A stretch of DNA of 64,000 bases, taken from the NCBI GenBank assembly GCA_963743575.1, contig CAVUQC010000007.1, positions 1,364,001-1,428,000 of the forward strand, in the 5' to 3' direction. Position numbers and translations under genes: made by a program. The notes under the pieces were generated by a model. It was not told where the DNA came from, did no database searches, and was given only the letters and a program-made list of their open reading frames with translations. The DNA is from DASUPK01 sp963743575 (GTDB lineage: Bacteria; Actinomycetota; Thermoleophilia; Solirubrobacterales; 70-9). Of this stretch, positions 42,703 through 51,410 are shown piece by piece (the first letter of the stretch is position 1; each line of letters opens with the position of its first letter).

Positions 42703-42731
42703 AGATTACAACTAATTTACGACTTGTACAA
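42703..42731 (-). promoter_or_regulatory. Promoter of the tetR-secreted protein-sulfatase operon
   Basis: On the minus strand TTGTAC (-35), a 17-base spacer and TAATCT (-10) end eight bases before the ATG at 42694. AGTTGTA occurs twice as a direct repeat across the promoter, and TTGTACAA is a perfect 8-base palindrome over the -35, so autoregulation by TetR is plausible. Confidence 0.55.
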
Positions 42732-42774
42732 CTTGTGCGATTGTTAAATAAGGTGGAATTTGGCCAGCGTGAGA

Positions 42775-42846
42775 TGGGCGCGGTTGGGATCGAACCAACG
42801 ACCTCTCCCGTGTGAGGGGAGCGCTCTCCCGCTGAGCTACGCGCCC
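42775..42846 (-). tRNA. tRNA-Val (anticodon CAC)
   Basis: Class I tRNA with acceptor stem GGGCGCG/CGCGCCC, D-arm TAGCTCAGCGGGAGAGC, anticodon stem CTCCC/GGGAG with loop CTCACAC (anticodon CAC), and T-arm with GGTTCGATCC. The discriminator is A and no CCA is encoded. It reads GUG codons. Confidence 0.96.
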
Positions 42847-42874
42847 GGGGCGGCGGATGATACGCGCGGCCCCG

Positions 42875-45199
42875 CTACAGCTGAGTTGGCGCCGTCTCCT
42901 TCTTCATCTTCGGATCGCCCTCCACCGAGAGGTTGGGCAGGATCCGGTCGAGCCAGCGCGGCATGAGCCAGTTGCGCTCGCCGATCACCTCGAGCACGCC
43001 AGGCATGATCAGCAGGACGACGAGCGCGTCGATCGCGACGGACGCCGCCAGCCCGAGGCCGAACTGCTTGACGATGGGGTTCCCGTTGACCACGAAGCTG
43101 AAGAAGACCGCGAACATGATCGTCGCGGCGGCCAGGATCGGCTTGCCGGCGTTGACCAGCCCGGCGCGGACGGCCTCGCTGTTGTCGGCTCCGCCCTGGT
43201 GGCGCTCCTCGATTCGCGAGACGAGGAACACCTGGTAGTCCATCGACAGTCCGAAGAGGATCGCGAACATCATCAGCGGCACATAGCTCACCACCGGCAT
43301 GGTGTGGTCCACGCCCAAGAGCGACAGGCCATGCCCCTTCTCGAAGACGGCGGTCAGAATCCCGTACGAGGCGCCGACCGCGAGCAGGTTGATCAGGGCG
43401 GAGACCAGCGGGATGGTCAGGGTCCGGAAGGCCATCGTCAGGAACAGGACGCTGAGGATCACCACGATCCCGATCACCAGGAACAGCTTGTCGCCGATCT
43501 TGGTGGCGAGGTCGATGTAGGAGGCGGTGGTGCCGCCGACGTAGGCGGTCATCCCCTGCCCCTTGGTCGCGTCCGGGATCGTCTTGTCGCGCAGATGGTT
43601 GATCAGGTCCTGGGTGGCACGGTCCGACGGCGAGGTCTTGGGCGTAGTCGAGAAGACCGCCGCGGTCCCTGCCTTGTCGGTTTGGGCGGGCGAGACCGCC
43701 TGGACGTTGCTCTGCTTCTGGATCTCCTGCTCCAGGTTGACCAGGCGCGGGTCACCGGCGGGCGTCTCCGCGATCTGGAGCTCCTCCGAAACCTGCTGCT
43801 GCTGAGACTGGATCTGGGGGGTCGGCCCGCTGACCGCCTCCTCCTGTTGGAGCTGAGCCTGCTGCTGCTGGAGTTGCGTGACCTGGGACGGATCGGAGGC
43901 GAGCGGTTTCCCAGTGACGTTGACGGCGATCAGCAGCGGCCCGTTGGTGCCGACACCAAAGCCGTCGGTGAGCGCGTCGTATGCCTGCCGCTCGGTCGTG
44001 TCTGTCGGCAGCTGGCCGTAGTCCGGGGCGCCCAGGTGCATCGAGGTCGCCGGGATGATGAGGACCGCAAGGATGACGATCCCGATCCCAGAGGAGATCA
44101 GTGGGTGGTTCCGGATCACCGCGGACCATCTCTCCCAGGCGCCCTTGCGGTCCCCGTCGGCCTCCTCGACCTTGCGCATCAGAGGCAAGGCCTGGATCCG
44201 CTTTCCGATCAGCGCGAGGATCGCCGGGAGGAGCGTGATCGACGCGAGCAACGCGAACGCCACCACGATCGCGGTCGAATAGCCGAGTGAGCGGACCAGC
44301 GGGATTCCGCTGAAGTAGAGGCAGAGCAGCGCGATGATGACCATCACCGCGGCGAAAACCACGGCCGACCCGGAGCTCGCGATCGTCCTGGCGATGGAGT
44401 CGCTCGGTTCCGCGCCCTCCTCGAGCAGGCGCAGGTGGCGGCTGATGATGAACAGGGCATAGTCGGTCCCCACCGCCAGGCCGAGCATCGTGCCGAGCGT
44501 CGGTGCAATCGATGGGACGTCGAAGAGGTGGCCGGCCAGGCCGACCACTGCGAGACCGCTCGCCAGTGCGACGATCGCCGTCGTGACGGGCAGCGGCATG
44601 GCGACCAGCAGCCGGAACGCAATCAGCATGATGATCAACGCGGCGACCACCGCGATGATCTCGCTGGCTCGGGTGCTTGGGCTGGAGATCTGCTGCCCGA
44701 GGTATCCGCCTGCGGAGACGTGGATTCCCGCGGGCTCGGCGGTCTTCTTGGCCGTGTCGAGGATGTTCTCGCCCTGGGCGTCGGTGAGATCGCCGGACGA
44801 GACGTTCAGAGCGGCCGAGATGTAGGCGATCTTGCCGTCCTTGGTGATCTGGCCCGCTCCCTGCGGCATCAGCGGACTCAGTACCTGGTTCACGTACTGG
44901 TTCTTGGACAGCGCCTGGGCGGTCGCGTTGACGGCCTGAGCGTTCTGGCCCTCGGCGAGCGACGTATTGGACTGCAGGACGATCGGGACGCTGCCGTTGG
45001 CCTGCTGCGGCAGCTTCGCGTCGAGCAGGTCGGTTGCGCTCTGGGAGCCGGTGCCGGGGAGTTCGAGGTTGTCGTTCTCCGGGCGGCCCGCCGAGTTCGC
45101 GATCAGCACCAGCCCGACCGCCAGCACCACCCAACCCAGTACGACCCAAGGGGCCCTTCTCGCGCAGAACCCGCCGAGTCGGTGGAGCACTCTGCTCAC
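42875..45199 (-). CDS. MMPL/RND family transporter
   Basis: The 774-residue membrane protein has the twelve-helix RND layout: helix 1 (about 15-35), a large periplasmic-side loop, helices 2-6 (about 180-340) with the TDYALFIISRHLR motif, a second loop containing a Gln-rich coiled stretch (about 430-480) and helices 7-12 with SMDYQVFLVSRIEERH. It is of the MMPL group that exports lipids or drugs with proton drive. The start is GTG. No regulator adjoins it directly apart from tetR beyond the tRNA. Confidence 0.92.
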   Translation of the reverse strand: MSRVLHRLGGFCARRAPWVVLGWVVLAVGLVLIANSAGRPENDNLELPGTGSQSATDLLDAKLPQQANGSVPIVLQSNTSLAEGQNAQAVNATAQALSKNQYVNQVLSPLMPQGAGQITKDGKIAYISAALNVSSGDLTDAQGENILDTAKKTAEPAGIHVSAGGYLGQQISSPSTRASEIIAVVAALIIMLIAFRLLVAMPLPVTTAIVALASGLAVVGLAGHLFDVPSIAPTLGTMLGLAVGTDYALFIISRHLRLLEEGAEPSDSIARTIASSGSAVVFAAVMVIIALLCLYFSGIPLVRSLGYSTAIVVAFALLASITLLPAILALIGKRIQALPLMRKVEEADGDRKGAWERWSAVIRNHPLISSGIGIVILAVLIIPATSMHLGAPDYGQLPTDTTERQAYDALTDGFGVGTNGPLLIAVNVTGKPLASDPSQVTQLQQQQAQLQQEEAVSGPTPQIQSQQQQVSEELQIAETPAGDPRLVNLEQEIQKQSNVQAVSPAQTDKAGTAAVFSTTPKTSPSDRATQDLINHLRDKTIPDATKGQGMTAYVGGTTASYIDLATKIGDKLFLVIGIVVILSVLFLTMAFRTLTIPLVSALINLLAVGASYGILTAVFEKGHGLSLLGVDHTMPVVSYVPLMMFAILFGLSMDYQVFLVSRIEERHQGGADNSEAVRAGLVNAGKPILAAATIMFAVFFSFVVNGNPIVKQFGLGLAASVAIDALVVLLIMPGVLEVIGERNWLMPRWLDRILPNLSVEGDPKMKKETAPTQL

Positions 45200-45255
45200 G
45201 GCCGCATCCTCTCACCACTCGCGGCGCGAGATGTGAGTATTTCTGGAGCCGGATC

Positions 45256-45873
45256 ATGACCCCCCGCCGCCAGGACAATCCCCCGCTTGATCGCGAGCAT
45301 GTTGCAGCCGACCCGATCGCGCAGTTCGGATCCTGGTTTGCCGAGGCCGAGCGAGCGGTCCCGCTGCCTGAGGCGATGACGGTCGCGACGGTCGACGCGG
45401 AAGGCGCGCCGAACGCGCGCATGGTGCTGCTCAAGGGATTCGGACCGGATGGATTCCGATTCTTCACCAACTACGAGAGCGTCAAGGGCGCGGAGCTCGC
45501 GGCGGAGTCTCGGGCGGCGCTGGTGATCTACTGGCGCGAGCTCGACCGGCAGGTTCGCATCAGGGGCATCGTTGAGCGGCTTTCGGCCGCGGACTCGGAT
45601 GCGTACTTCGCGAGCAGGCCTCGCGACAGCCAGATCGCGGCGTCGATCTCTCCGCAGAGTCGCCCGATCGAGCGGGACGAGCTCGAGCGGCGGTTCAGCG
45701 ACCGCACGGCGGAGCTCGGCGATGGGGAGGTGCCCCGGCCCGGTCATTGGGGTGGCTTCCTGCTGCGCCCCGAGGTGATCGAGTTCTGGCAGGGAAGGGA
45801 CAACCGCATGCATGACCGTCTCGTCTACACGCGCCAGCCGGACGGATGGGAGGTTCGCCGCCTGGCCCCTTAG
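45256..45873 (+). CDS. pdxH: Pyridoxamine 5'-phosphate oxidase
   Basis: The 205-residue FMN enzyme has the PNPOx layout: PEAMTVATVDAEGAPNARMVLLKGFGPDGFRFFTNYESVKG (FMN phosphate site), ALVIYWRELDRQVRIRG, and the C-terminal PNPOx dimerisation part with WGGFLLRPEVIEFWQGR-x-x-R-x-HDR. It oxidises pyridoxine or pyridoxamine phosphate to PLP, the cofactor of the lyase at the window start. GGAG lies upstream of the ATG, and the gene is divergent from the MMPL transporter. Confidence 0.95.
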   Translation: MTPRRQDNPPLDREHVAADPIAQFGSWFAEAERAVPLPEAMTVATVDAEGAPNARMVLLKGFGPDGFRFFTNYESVKGAELAAESRAALVIYWRELDRQVRIRGIVERLSAADSDAYFASRPRDSQIAASISPQSRPIERDELERRFSDRTAELGDGEVPRPGHWGGFLLRPEVIEFWQGRDNRMHDRLVYTRQPDGWEVRRLAP

Positions 45874-45886
45874 CATTGCCGAGTAT

Positions 45887-45901
45887 CCATATTGCATATG
45901 G
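45887..45901. promoter_or_regulatory. Palindromic operator 1 (CCATAT-N3-ATATGG)
   Basis: CCATATTGCATATGG is a perfect inverted repeat with 6-base arms around a TGC spacer. It lies upstream of a TTGACA -35 candidate (45904-45909) for the TetR gene. Confidence 0.7.
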
Positions 45902-45914
45902 TTTTGACACGTTA

Positions 45915-45929
45915 CCATATGGCATATGG
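45915..45929. promoter_or_regulatory. Palindromic operator 2 (CCATAT-N3-ATATGG)
   Basis: CCATATGGCATATGG repeats the first operator exactly in both arms, 28 bases downstream. It lies between the -35 candidate and the TetR coding region, so bound repressor would block its own gene. Confidence 0.7.
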
Positions 45930-46003
45930 TTTCGTCAAAGAGGCGGCAGCTCATCGATCGGCCGCTCGTCGGATATGGAGGGGGAAACGTTCGCCCGGCT
46001 CGC

Positions 46004-46606
46004 ATGCCGGCTGCGCCCACACAGGCCCGCGGCTTCGAGAAGCGAGATCGCATCTACGAGGCCGCCATCGCCCGATTCAGGGCCGACGGCGTCGCGGCGA
46101 CGAAGGTGGATGACGTAATCGAGGACGCGGACGTCAGCTGGGCGACGTTCTACCGCTACTTCCCCCGCAAGGGCGACGTCCTGATCGAGGCCGCCGCGCG
46201 TCACTTCCACGACCACGTGCGGCCTGCGGCGGCCGCCTCGCTGGCGGACAGGAGGCTGAAGATCGGCACCGTCATCGAGCGCCTGCTGGTCAGTCTCCTG
46301 CGTCCGGCCGACCTGCCGGCCTCGCTGCACGGGGCCGCGCTGCTTGAGATCTTCGCCAACCCGGACCGTTTCGCCGCTCTTGTGAGGGGTGATCACGCGC
46401 AGGTTGTCCCCGGCCTGCTCGAGGAGATCCTGGCTGAGGGCAAGGAGAGGGGCGAGGTCCGACCGGATCTCGACACGGCCGTCGCCGCGCTCGCGATCGT
46501 CGCCGCGACTGGCCTGATCGGTGCGCAGGCGGTCGTCCTCGGCCTCGATCCCAGCGACCCGGTCAGCGCCTCGCTCGAGGTCAGCTGGCGAGGAATTGCC
46601 GCTTAG
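46004..46606 (+). CDS. TetR family transcriptional regulator
   Basis: The product (200 residues from the ATG used) has a TetR HTH: KRDRIYEAAIARFRADGVAATKVDDVIEDADVSWATFYRYFPRKGDVL, then a helical ligand-binding domain. An ATG at 45926 is in frame and gives 226 residues, but it lies within operator 2 and at the predicted -10, so the later ATG is preferred. The ligand is unknown. Two perfect palindromes upstream predict autoregulation. The stop overlaps that of the convergent sigma-factor gene. Confidence 0.87.
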   Translation: MPAAPTQARGFEKRDRIYEAAIARFRADGVAATKVDDVIEDADVSWATFYRYFPRKGDVLIEAAARHFHDHVRPAAAASLADRRLKIGTVIERLLVSLLRPADLPASLHGAALLEIFANPDRFAALVRGDHAQVVPGLLEEILAEGKERGEVRPDLDTAVAALAIVAATGLIGAQAVVLGLDPSDPVSASLEVSWRGIAA

Positions 46607-47844
46607 GCGAGTTCGGACAGCCGGCGTTCGATGAAACGGCGATCGACCGGGTTCGTCGCCAGCTCGAGGGCTCGGGCATAGGCGCGGGAGGCCGCGTCGG
46701 CGCGCTCCAGGCGCCTGAGGAGGTCGGCGCGCGCGGACCAGAACCACTGGTAGCCGTCCAGCGCGGCGGCCAGCTCCGGGTCGTCGAGCAGCTCGAGACC
46801 CCGCTCGGGTCCCTCGGCCATCGCCACCGCCACGGCGCGGTTGAGCTCGATCACCGGCGACGGCTGGGCGATGGCGAGAAGCCCATAGAGGGAGGCGATT
46901 CGGGCCCAGTCGGTCTGATCCGGCCCATCCGCCCGGGCGTGCTCGCCCGCGATCGCGGCCTGGAGCGCATACGGCCCCGGCGGGCCGAGGCGGGCGGCGC
47001 GCTCGAGCAGGCCGAGGCCGGTGTCGATCTCACGGCGGTCCCAGAGCGAGCGGTCCTGATCCTCCAGCAGGACGAGATCGTCATCGGGGCCCACCCGCGC
47101 CTCCCGCCGCGAGTCCTGGAGCAGCATCAGGGCGAGCAGCCCGTGGGTTTCAGACTCGTCGGGCATCAGCCGGGCGAGCGTCCCGGCCAGGCGGATGGCC
47201 TCGCCGGAGAGCTCGCGGCGCACCAGTGCTTCGTCCGAGGTGGCGGAATAGCCCTCGTTGAAGATGAGATAGATCGAGGCCAGCACGGAATTGAGTCGGT
47301 CCGGCAGGTCGTGATCAGCGGGCACCTCGTACGGGATCCTCGCCGTCTTGATCTTGCGCTTGGCCCGGACCAGCCTCTGGGCCATCGCCGGCTCCGAGAC
47401 GAGGAATGCGCGGGCGATTTCCGGTGTGGTGAGCCCTCCCAGCGTCCGGAGCGTGAGGGCCACCCGAGCCTCCTCCGCCAGCGCCGGATGGCAGCACGTG
47501 AAGATCAGCCTGAGGCGGTCGTCCGAGATCACGGGTGCCTCATCGAGCTCGTCGTCCTCGGTCGCGGCGGGTGGCTCGAGCGCCTCGAGTTCCTGAAGCT
47601 TCTCGGTCCCCCGACGCTCGCGCCGGAGCCGGTCAATCGCCTTGTTCCGCGCGGTGGTCGTGATCCAGGCCCCGGGGTTGTCCGGGACGCCGCGCTTGGG
47701 CCAGACCTGCATGGCCACGACGAAGGCCTCCTGAACCGCGTCCTCGGCGAGGTCGAAGTCGCCGAGTACGCGGATCAGCGAAGCGATCGCTCGTCCCGAC
47801 TCATGCCGGAACAGGCGATCGACCAGCTCCGCCCCGTCAGGCAG
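46603..47844 (-). CDS. ECF-like RNA polymerase sigma factor with C-terminal TPR-like domain (ECF42 type)
   Basis: The product (413 residues from a CTG) has sigma-2 with LAEDAVQEAFVVAMQVWP and NPGAWITTTARNKAIDRLRRERR, sigma-4 with LTTPEIARAFLVSEPAMAQRLVRAKRKI, and a long helical C-terminal extension (about 210-413, with YLIFNEGYSAT) found in the group that replaces an anti-sigma factor. The homologous N-terminus RLFRHESGRAIASLIRVLGD lies upstream of the first GTG (47718). The only well-placed start is CTG at 47844, five bases after GAGGA and overlapping the stop of the YCII gene. This gene pair is the usual ECF42 arrangement. Confidence 0.88.
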   Translation of the reverse strand: MPDGAELVDRLFRHESGRAIASLIRVLGDFDLAEDAVQEAFVVAMQVWPKRGVPDNPGAWITTTARNKAIDRLRRERRGTEKLQELEALEPPAATEDDELDEAPVISDDRLRLIFTCCHPALAEEARVALTLRTLGGLTTPEIARAFLVSEPAMAQRLVRAKRKIKTARIPYEVPADHDLPDRLNSVLASIYLIFNEGYSATSDEALVRRELSGEAIRLAGTLARLMPDESETHGLLALMLLQDSRREARVGPDDDLVLLEDQDRSLWDRREIDTGLGLLERAARLGPPGPYALQAAIAGEHARADGPDQTDWARIASLYGLLAIAQPSPVIELNRAVAVAMAEGPERGLELLDDPELAAALDGYQWFWSARADLLRRLERADAASRAYARALELATNPVDRRFIERRLSELA

Positions 47845-48220
47845 TCGCTTCCTCGACCAGGTTGCCGGCGTCGTCGTAGACCAGGACCGGGCGGATCTCG
47901 ACGGACCCGAACTGCGAGCCCGGGATCTTGGCCGCCCACTCGATCGCCTCGTCGAGGTCCTTGACGTCGAGCACGTAGAAGCCGCCGAGCTGCTCCTTCG
48001 TCTCCGCGAAGGGACCGTCGGTGACGTCGCGGTCGCCGCCGCGAACCCGAACGGTGGTCGCGGTCTGCGTCGGGTAGAGGCCGTCGCCCGCCACGAACAC
48101 GCCCTTCTCGTTCATCTCCTGGGTGACCGCGCCGTACGCCCGGGAGACCGCCTGCAGGTCCTCCTCGCTGGCGCTCTCGCGCTGGCTCTCGTCGCCGTAG
48201 ATCGTGAACGCGTACTTCAT
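47837..48220 (-). CDS. YCII-related (DGPF domain) protein
   Basis: The 127-residue ferredoxin-like fold protein carries the hallmark DGPFAETKEQLGGFYVLDVKDLDEAIEWA. Such proteins are almost always encoded with ECF42-type sigma factors, as here, and may act in the same signalling route. It has an AGAAGGAG ribosome binding site and its 3' end overlaps the sigma-factor start. Confidence 0.92.
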   Translation of the reverse strand: MKYAFTIYGDESQRESASEEDLQAVSRAYGAVTQEMNEKGVFVAGDGLYPTQTATTVRVRGGDRDVTDGPFAETKEQLGGFYVLDVKDLDEAIEWAAKIPGSQFGSVEIRPVLVYDDAGNLVEEATA

Positions 48221-48321
48221 CTCTGAGCTCCTTCTGTCGAGGGCGGCGCCTTTCGCCGCTTCACCCTAACGACGAAGGGCCGGCGCTCAAATCGACAGGC
48301 GGCTCGGCATAGACTCGCGCC

Positions 48322-49623
48322 ATGGCCACGGACGGCAAGACGATCGTCTTCTTCCCGGAGGGCGCCTTCGGGCCGACCAACAACTGCATCGGCATCGGCG
48401 AGGTGCTGCGGCGGCGCGGGCACCGCGTCGTCTTCGTGATCGAGGAGTCGTTCGCCGGGACCCTGGAGGAAAAGGGGTTCGAGGAGCGCCTGATGCGGCT
48501 CGCCCCGCCGCCCGAGGTGCCGGAGGAGCCCGGACAGTTCTGGAAGGACTTCATCAGGGAGACCGCGCCCGTCTTCAGGAAGTCGACCTTCGACCAGCTC
48601 GGTGAATTCATGGCGCCGACCTGGGAGGCGCTCTTCGATGGGGCGAGGTACGTCGACGAGCGGCTGGTCGAGATCTTCGACGAGCTTCAGCCCGACGTGA
48701 TCGTCGAGGACAACGTCTGCTCCTTCCCAGCCATCCCCGCCAGCGGCCGGCCGTGGGTGCGGATCGTCTCCTGCAATCCGCTCGAGATCAAGGACCCTGA
48801 GCTGCCGCCTCCCTACACCGGTCTGCCGATGGAGGACCGCTCGAGCTGGGACGAGTACCGCAGCGAATACCGGAGCGCCATCGACGAGATGCAGGCGAGC
48901 TTCAGCGAGTTCTGCGTCGAGCGCGGAGCGCCGCCACTTGCCGAGGGGGAGATGATCCACACCTCGGACTGGCTCAACCTCTACATCTATCCCGGCGAGG
49001 TTGACTATCAGCGCTCGGCTCCGCTCGGCCCGACCTGGCAGAACCTCGAATCGAGCGTCCGGACCACCGACGCGAATTGGACTCCGCCACCCGAGCTCTC
49101 CGATCGTGAGGGCGCGCTGATCTACGTGAGCCTCGGCTCCCTCGGCTCCGGGGACGTGCCTCTGATGAGGAGGCTGGTCGAGGTGCTCGCCGAGACGCCG
49201 CATCGCTACGTGGTCTCTAAGGGTCCCCAGCACGACGAGTACGAGCTGGCCGAGAACATGGCGGGGGAGGAGTTCCTGCCGCAGGTCTCGGTGCTTCCGC
49301 AGGTCGATCTCGTGATCACCCACGGGGGCAACAACACGACCACAGAGTCACTGCACTTCGGCAAGCCGATGATCGTCCTGCCGATCTTCTGGGACCAGCA
49401 CGACAACGCGCAGCGGATCGACGAGACGGGCTTCGGGATCCAGCTGCCGACGTACACATTCGGCGACGCGGATCTACCTGCGGCGATTGACCAGCTGCTC
49501 GCCGACCGTGACCTCGCCGGCCGCCTCGAGGCGGTGTCGAAGAGGCTTCAGGCATCGCCCGGGAATGAGCGAGCCGCCGATCAGATCGAGACGTTGGCGG
49601 TCTCGGGTCGAGCCGTGGCCTAG
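48322..49623 (+). CDS. GT1 family glycosyltransferase (UGT/MGT-like)
   Basis: The 433-residue GT-B protein starts TIVFFPEGAFGPTNNCIGIGEVLRRRGHRVVFV and has YVSLGSLGSGD and the nucleotide-sugar motif ITHGGNNTTTESLHFGKPMIVLPIFWDQHDNAQ, as in macrolide and UDP-glucuronosyl transferases. It should glycosylate a small hydrophobic acceptor such as a lipid, carotenoid or antibiotic. TAGACT ends six bases before the ATG (leaderless). Its stop shares CTAG with the convergent ATPase gene. Confidence 0.92.
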   Translation: MATDGKTIVFFPEGAFGPTNNCIGIGEVLRRRGHRVVFVIEESFAGTLEEKGFEERLMRLAPPPEVPEEPGQFWKDFIRETAPVFRKSTFDQLGEFMAPTWEALFDGARYVDERLVEIFDELQPDVIVEDNVCSFPAIPASGRPWVRIVSCNPLEIKDPELPPPYTGLPMEDRSSWDEYRSEYRSAIDEMQASFSEFCVERGAPPLAEGEMIHTSDWLNLYIYPGEVDYQRSAPLGPTWQNLESSVRTTDANWTPPPELSDREGALIYVSLGSLGSGDVPLMRRLVEVLAETPHRYVVSKGPQHDEYELAENMAGEEFLPQVSVLPQVDLVITHGGNNTTTESLHFGKPMIVLPIFWDQHDNAQRIDETGFGIQLPTYTFGDADLPAAIDQLLADRDLAGRLEAVSKRLQASPGNERAADQIETLAVSGRAVA

Positions 49624-51362
49624 GCGTCGCCGACGACGCGCATGACCTCGGCCACGGAGGTGATTCCCTCCGCGGCCTTCTCCAGCCCGTCGTCACGCAT
49701 GCGGTGCATTCCCTCCGCCACGGCGGCCGCCTCGATGTCGCCGCTCGGCGCCTTGGCGACGATCAGGCCACGCAGCTCCTCGGTCAGGGTCATGACCTCG
49801 TAGAGGCCGACGCGGCCGCGATAGCCCGTCTGAATGCAGCTCACGCAACCCTCGGGCTCATAGACGGTGGTGGGCACGCCGTTGTTCAGTCCACTGAGCG
49901 CGGCCTGCTCGGCGCTCGAGGGCTCGGCGGGGCGCTTGCAGGCGTCGCAGAGCCGGCGGGCGAGGCGCTGACCGATGATGCAGCGGATTCCCGACGCGAT
50001 CAGGAAGGGCTCCACGCCCATGTCGATCAGGCGAGCGGCGGTGATCGCAGCGCTATTCGTGTGCAGGGTGGAAAGGACGAGGTGGCCGGTGAGGGCGGCC
50101 TCCATGGCGACCTGGGCGGTCTCGCGGTCGCGGATCTCCCCGACCATCAGCGCATCGGGATCGGAGCGCACCATCGAGCGCAGACCCGAGGCGAAGGTGA
50201 CCCCGGCGCCCTGGTTGACGTGGATCTGCTTGACCCCGTCGACCTCGTATTCGACTGGGTCCTCGATGCTGATCAGGGTCCGGTCGGGCGTGTTGAGCTC
50301 TCGGAGCAGCGCATACAAGGTGGTTGTCTTGCCGGTGCCGGTCGGGCCGGTCGCAAGGATCGCTCCCTGAATCTGACCGACCGCGTCGAGGACCAGCCCT
50401 TGGTCCTGCTCGCGCATGCCGAGCGAGTCGAGATCGAGCACGACTCGGTCCTTGTCGAGGATGCGCATCACGACCGACTCGCCGCGGATCACGGGGAGGA
50501 CGGCGACCCGGATGTCGATGTGGCGGCCGTCGACCTCGAGTGCGACGCGGCCGTCCTGTGGGACCCTGCGCTCCGCGATGTCGAGCTCGGCCATGATCTT
50601 GATGCGGGAGACGAGTCCGGCCACCAGGTTGTTTGGCACCGTGGTCGATTCGACCATGACGCCGTCCACCCGATAGCGGACCTGCATCGCGTCCCGCCAT
50701 GGGTCGAAGTGGATGTCGGAGGCGCCGCGGTTGACCGCGTCGGCGATGATCGAGTGGACGAGCTTGACGACCGGCGCCTGCTTGGCCGACGCGTGCAGCT
50801 CGACGACCTCGCCCTGGTCGAGGCCCTCGTGGTCCTCGTCGATCTCCGTGACCGAGCCACTCAGTCCCGTGAGCCGTGTGATCAGGGCGTGGATCGCGTC
50901 CGGCGTGGCGACGGCTCGCTTGACCTCGTAGCCCGTCGCCATGGCGATGTTGTCCGGGCCCAGGACGTTGGAGGGATCTGCGGTCGCGACGAGCAGGCCG
51001 CCGTCATCCAGGAAGGCGATCGGGATGGTCCCGAAGCGGCGCGCCTCGGCGGAGTCGATCACGTTGGCGGCACCCTGATCCACCTCGAAGCTGTTCAGGT
51101 CGACGTACGGAAGTGAGTTGCGCTCGGCCAGGATCCTGGCGAGCTGCTCCGCATCGATGATGCCGCTCTCCACCATCAGGGCGCCGACCGGGCGGTTCGT
51201 CTCCCGCTCCTCGGCCATGATCCGCTCAACGAGCTCGCGATCGGCCATTCCGAGGTCGACCGCCACGTCGCCCAGGCGGCGGGAGGGATCGCTGGCTCCG
51301 GTCGGCGGCACCAGGCCGGGGACGTCCAGGGTGGCCGCAGGGTTCATCGCGTTGGGGTTCAT
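49620..51362 (-). CDS. GspE/PilB-type secretion or pilus assembly ATPase
   Basis: The product (580 residues from the ATG used) has an N-terminal MshEN/T2SSE_N region (about 25-160), the catalytic ATPase with Walker A GPTGTGKTTT (about 335-345), an aspartate box SIEDPVEYE, Walker B LMVGEIRDRETAQ, the histidine box HLVLSTLHTN and a tetracysteine zinc site (CDAC and CVSC). It powers type IV pilus or type II secretion polymerisation at the cytoplasmic side of the membrane. No other pilus gene is in the window. In-frame starts also exist at 51374 and 51410; GGGG precedes the chosen ATG. Confidence 0.92.
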   Translation of the reverse strand: MNPNAMNPAATLDVPGLVPPTGASDPSRRLGDVAVDLGMADRELVERIMAEERETNRPVGALMVESGIIDAEQLARILAERNSLPYVDLNSFEVDQGAANVIDSAEARRFGTIPIAFLDDGGLLVATADPSNVLGPDNIAMATGYEVKRAVATPDAIHALITRLTGLSGSVTEIDEDHEGLDQGEVVELHASAKQAPVVKLVHSIIADAVNRGASDIHFDPWRDAMQVRYRVDGVMVESTTVPNNLVAGLVSRIKIMAELDIAERRVPQDGRVALEVDGRHIDIRVAVLPVIRGESVVMRILDKDRVVLDLDSLGMREQDQGLVLDAVGQIQGAILATGPTGTGKTTTLYALLRELNTPDRTLISIEDPVEYEVDGVKQIHVNQGAGVTFASGLRSMVRSDPDALMVGEIRDRETAQVAMEAALTGHLVLSTLHTNSAAITAARLIDMGVEPFLIASGIRCIIGQRLARRLCDACKRPAEPSSAEQAALSGLNNGVPTTVYEPEGCVSCIQTGYRGRVGLYEVMTLTEELRGLIVAKAPSGDIEAAAVAEGMHRMRDDGLEKAAEGITSVAEVMRVVGDA

Positions 51363-51410
51363 CCCCCAATACATCGGCCGATCGGGCGAATAAATGAAGC
51401 CCCCCGCCAC

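Noticed and set aside
42857..45470. Long open frames on both strands overlapping the first MMPL transporter
   Set aside because: Only the minus-strand frame ending at 42875 has membrane helices and the RND motifs; the others are shadows.
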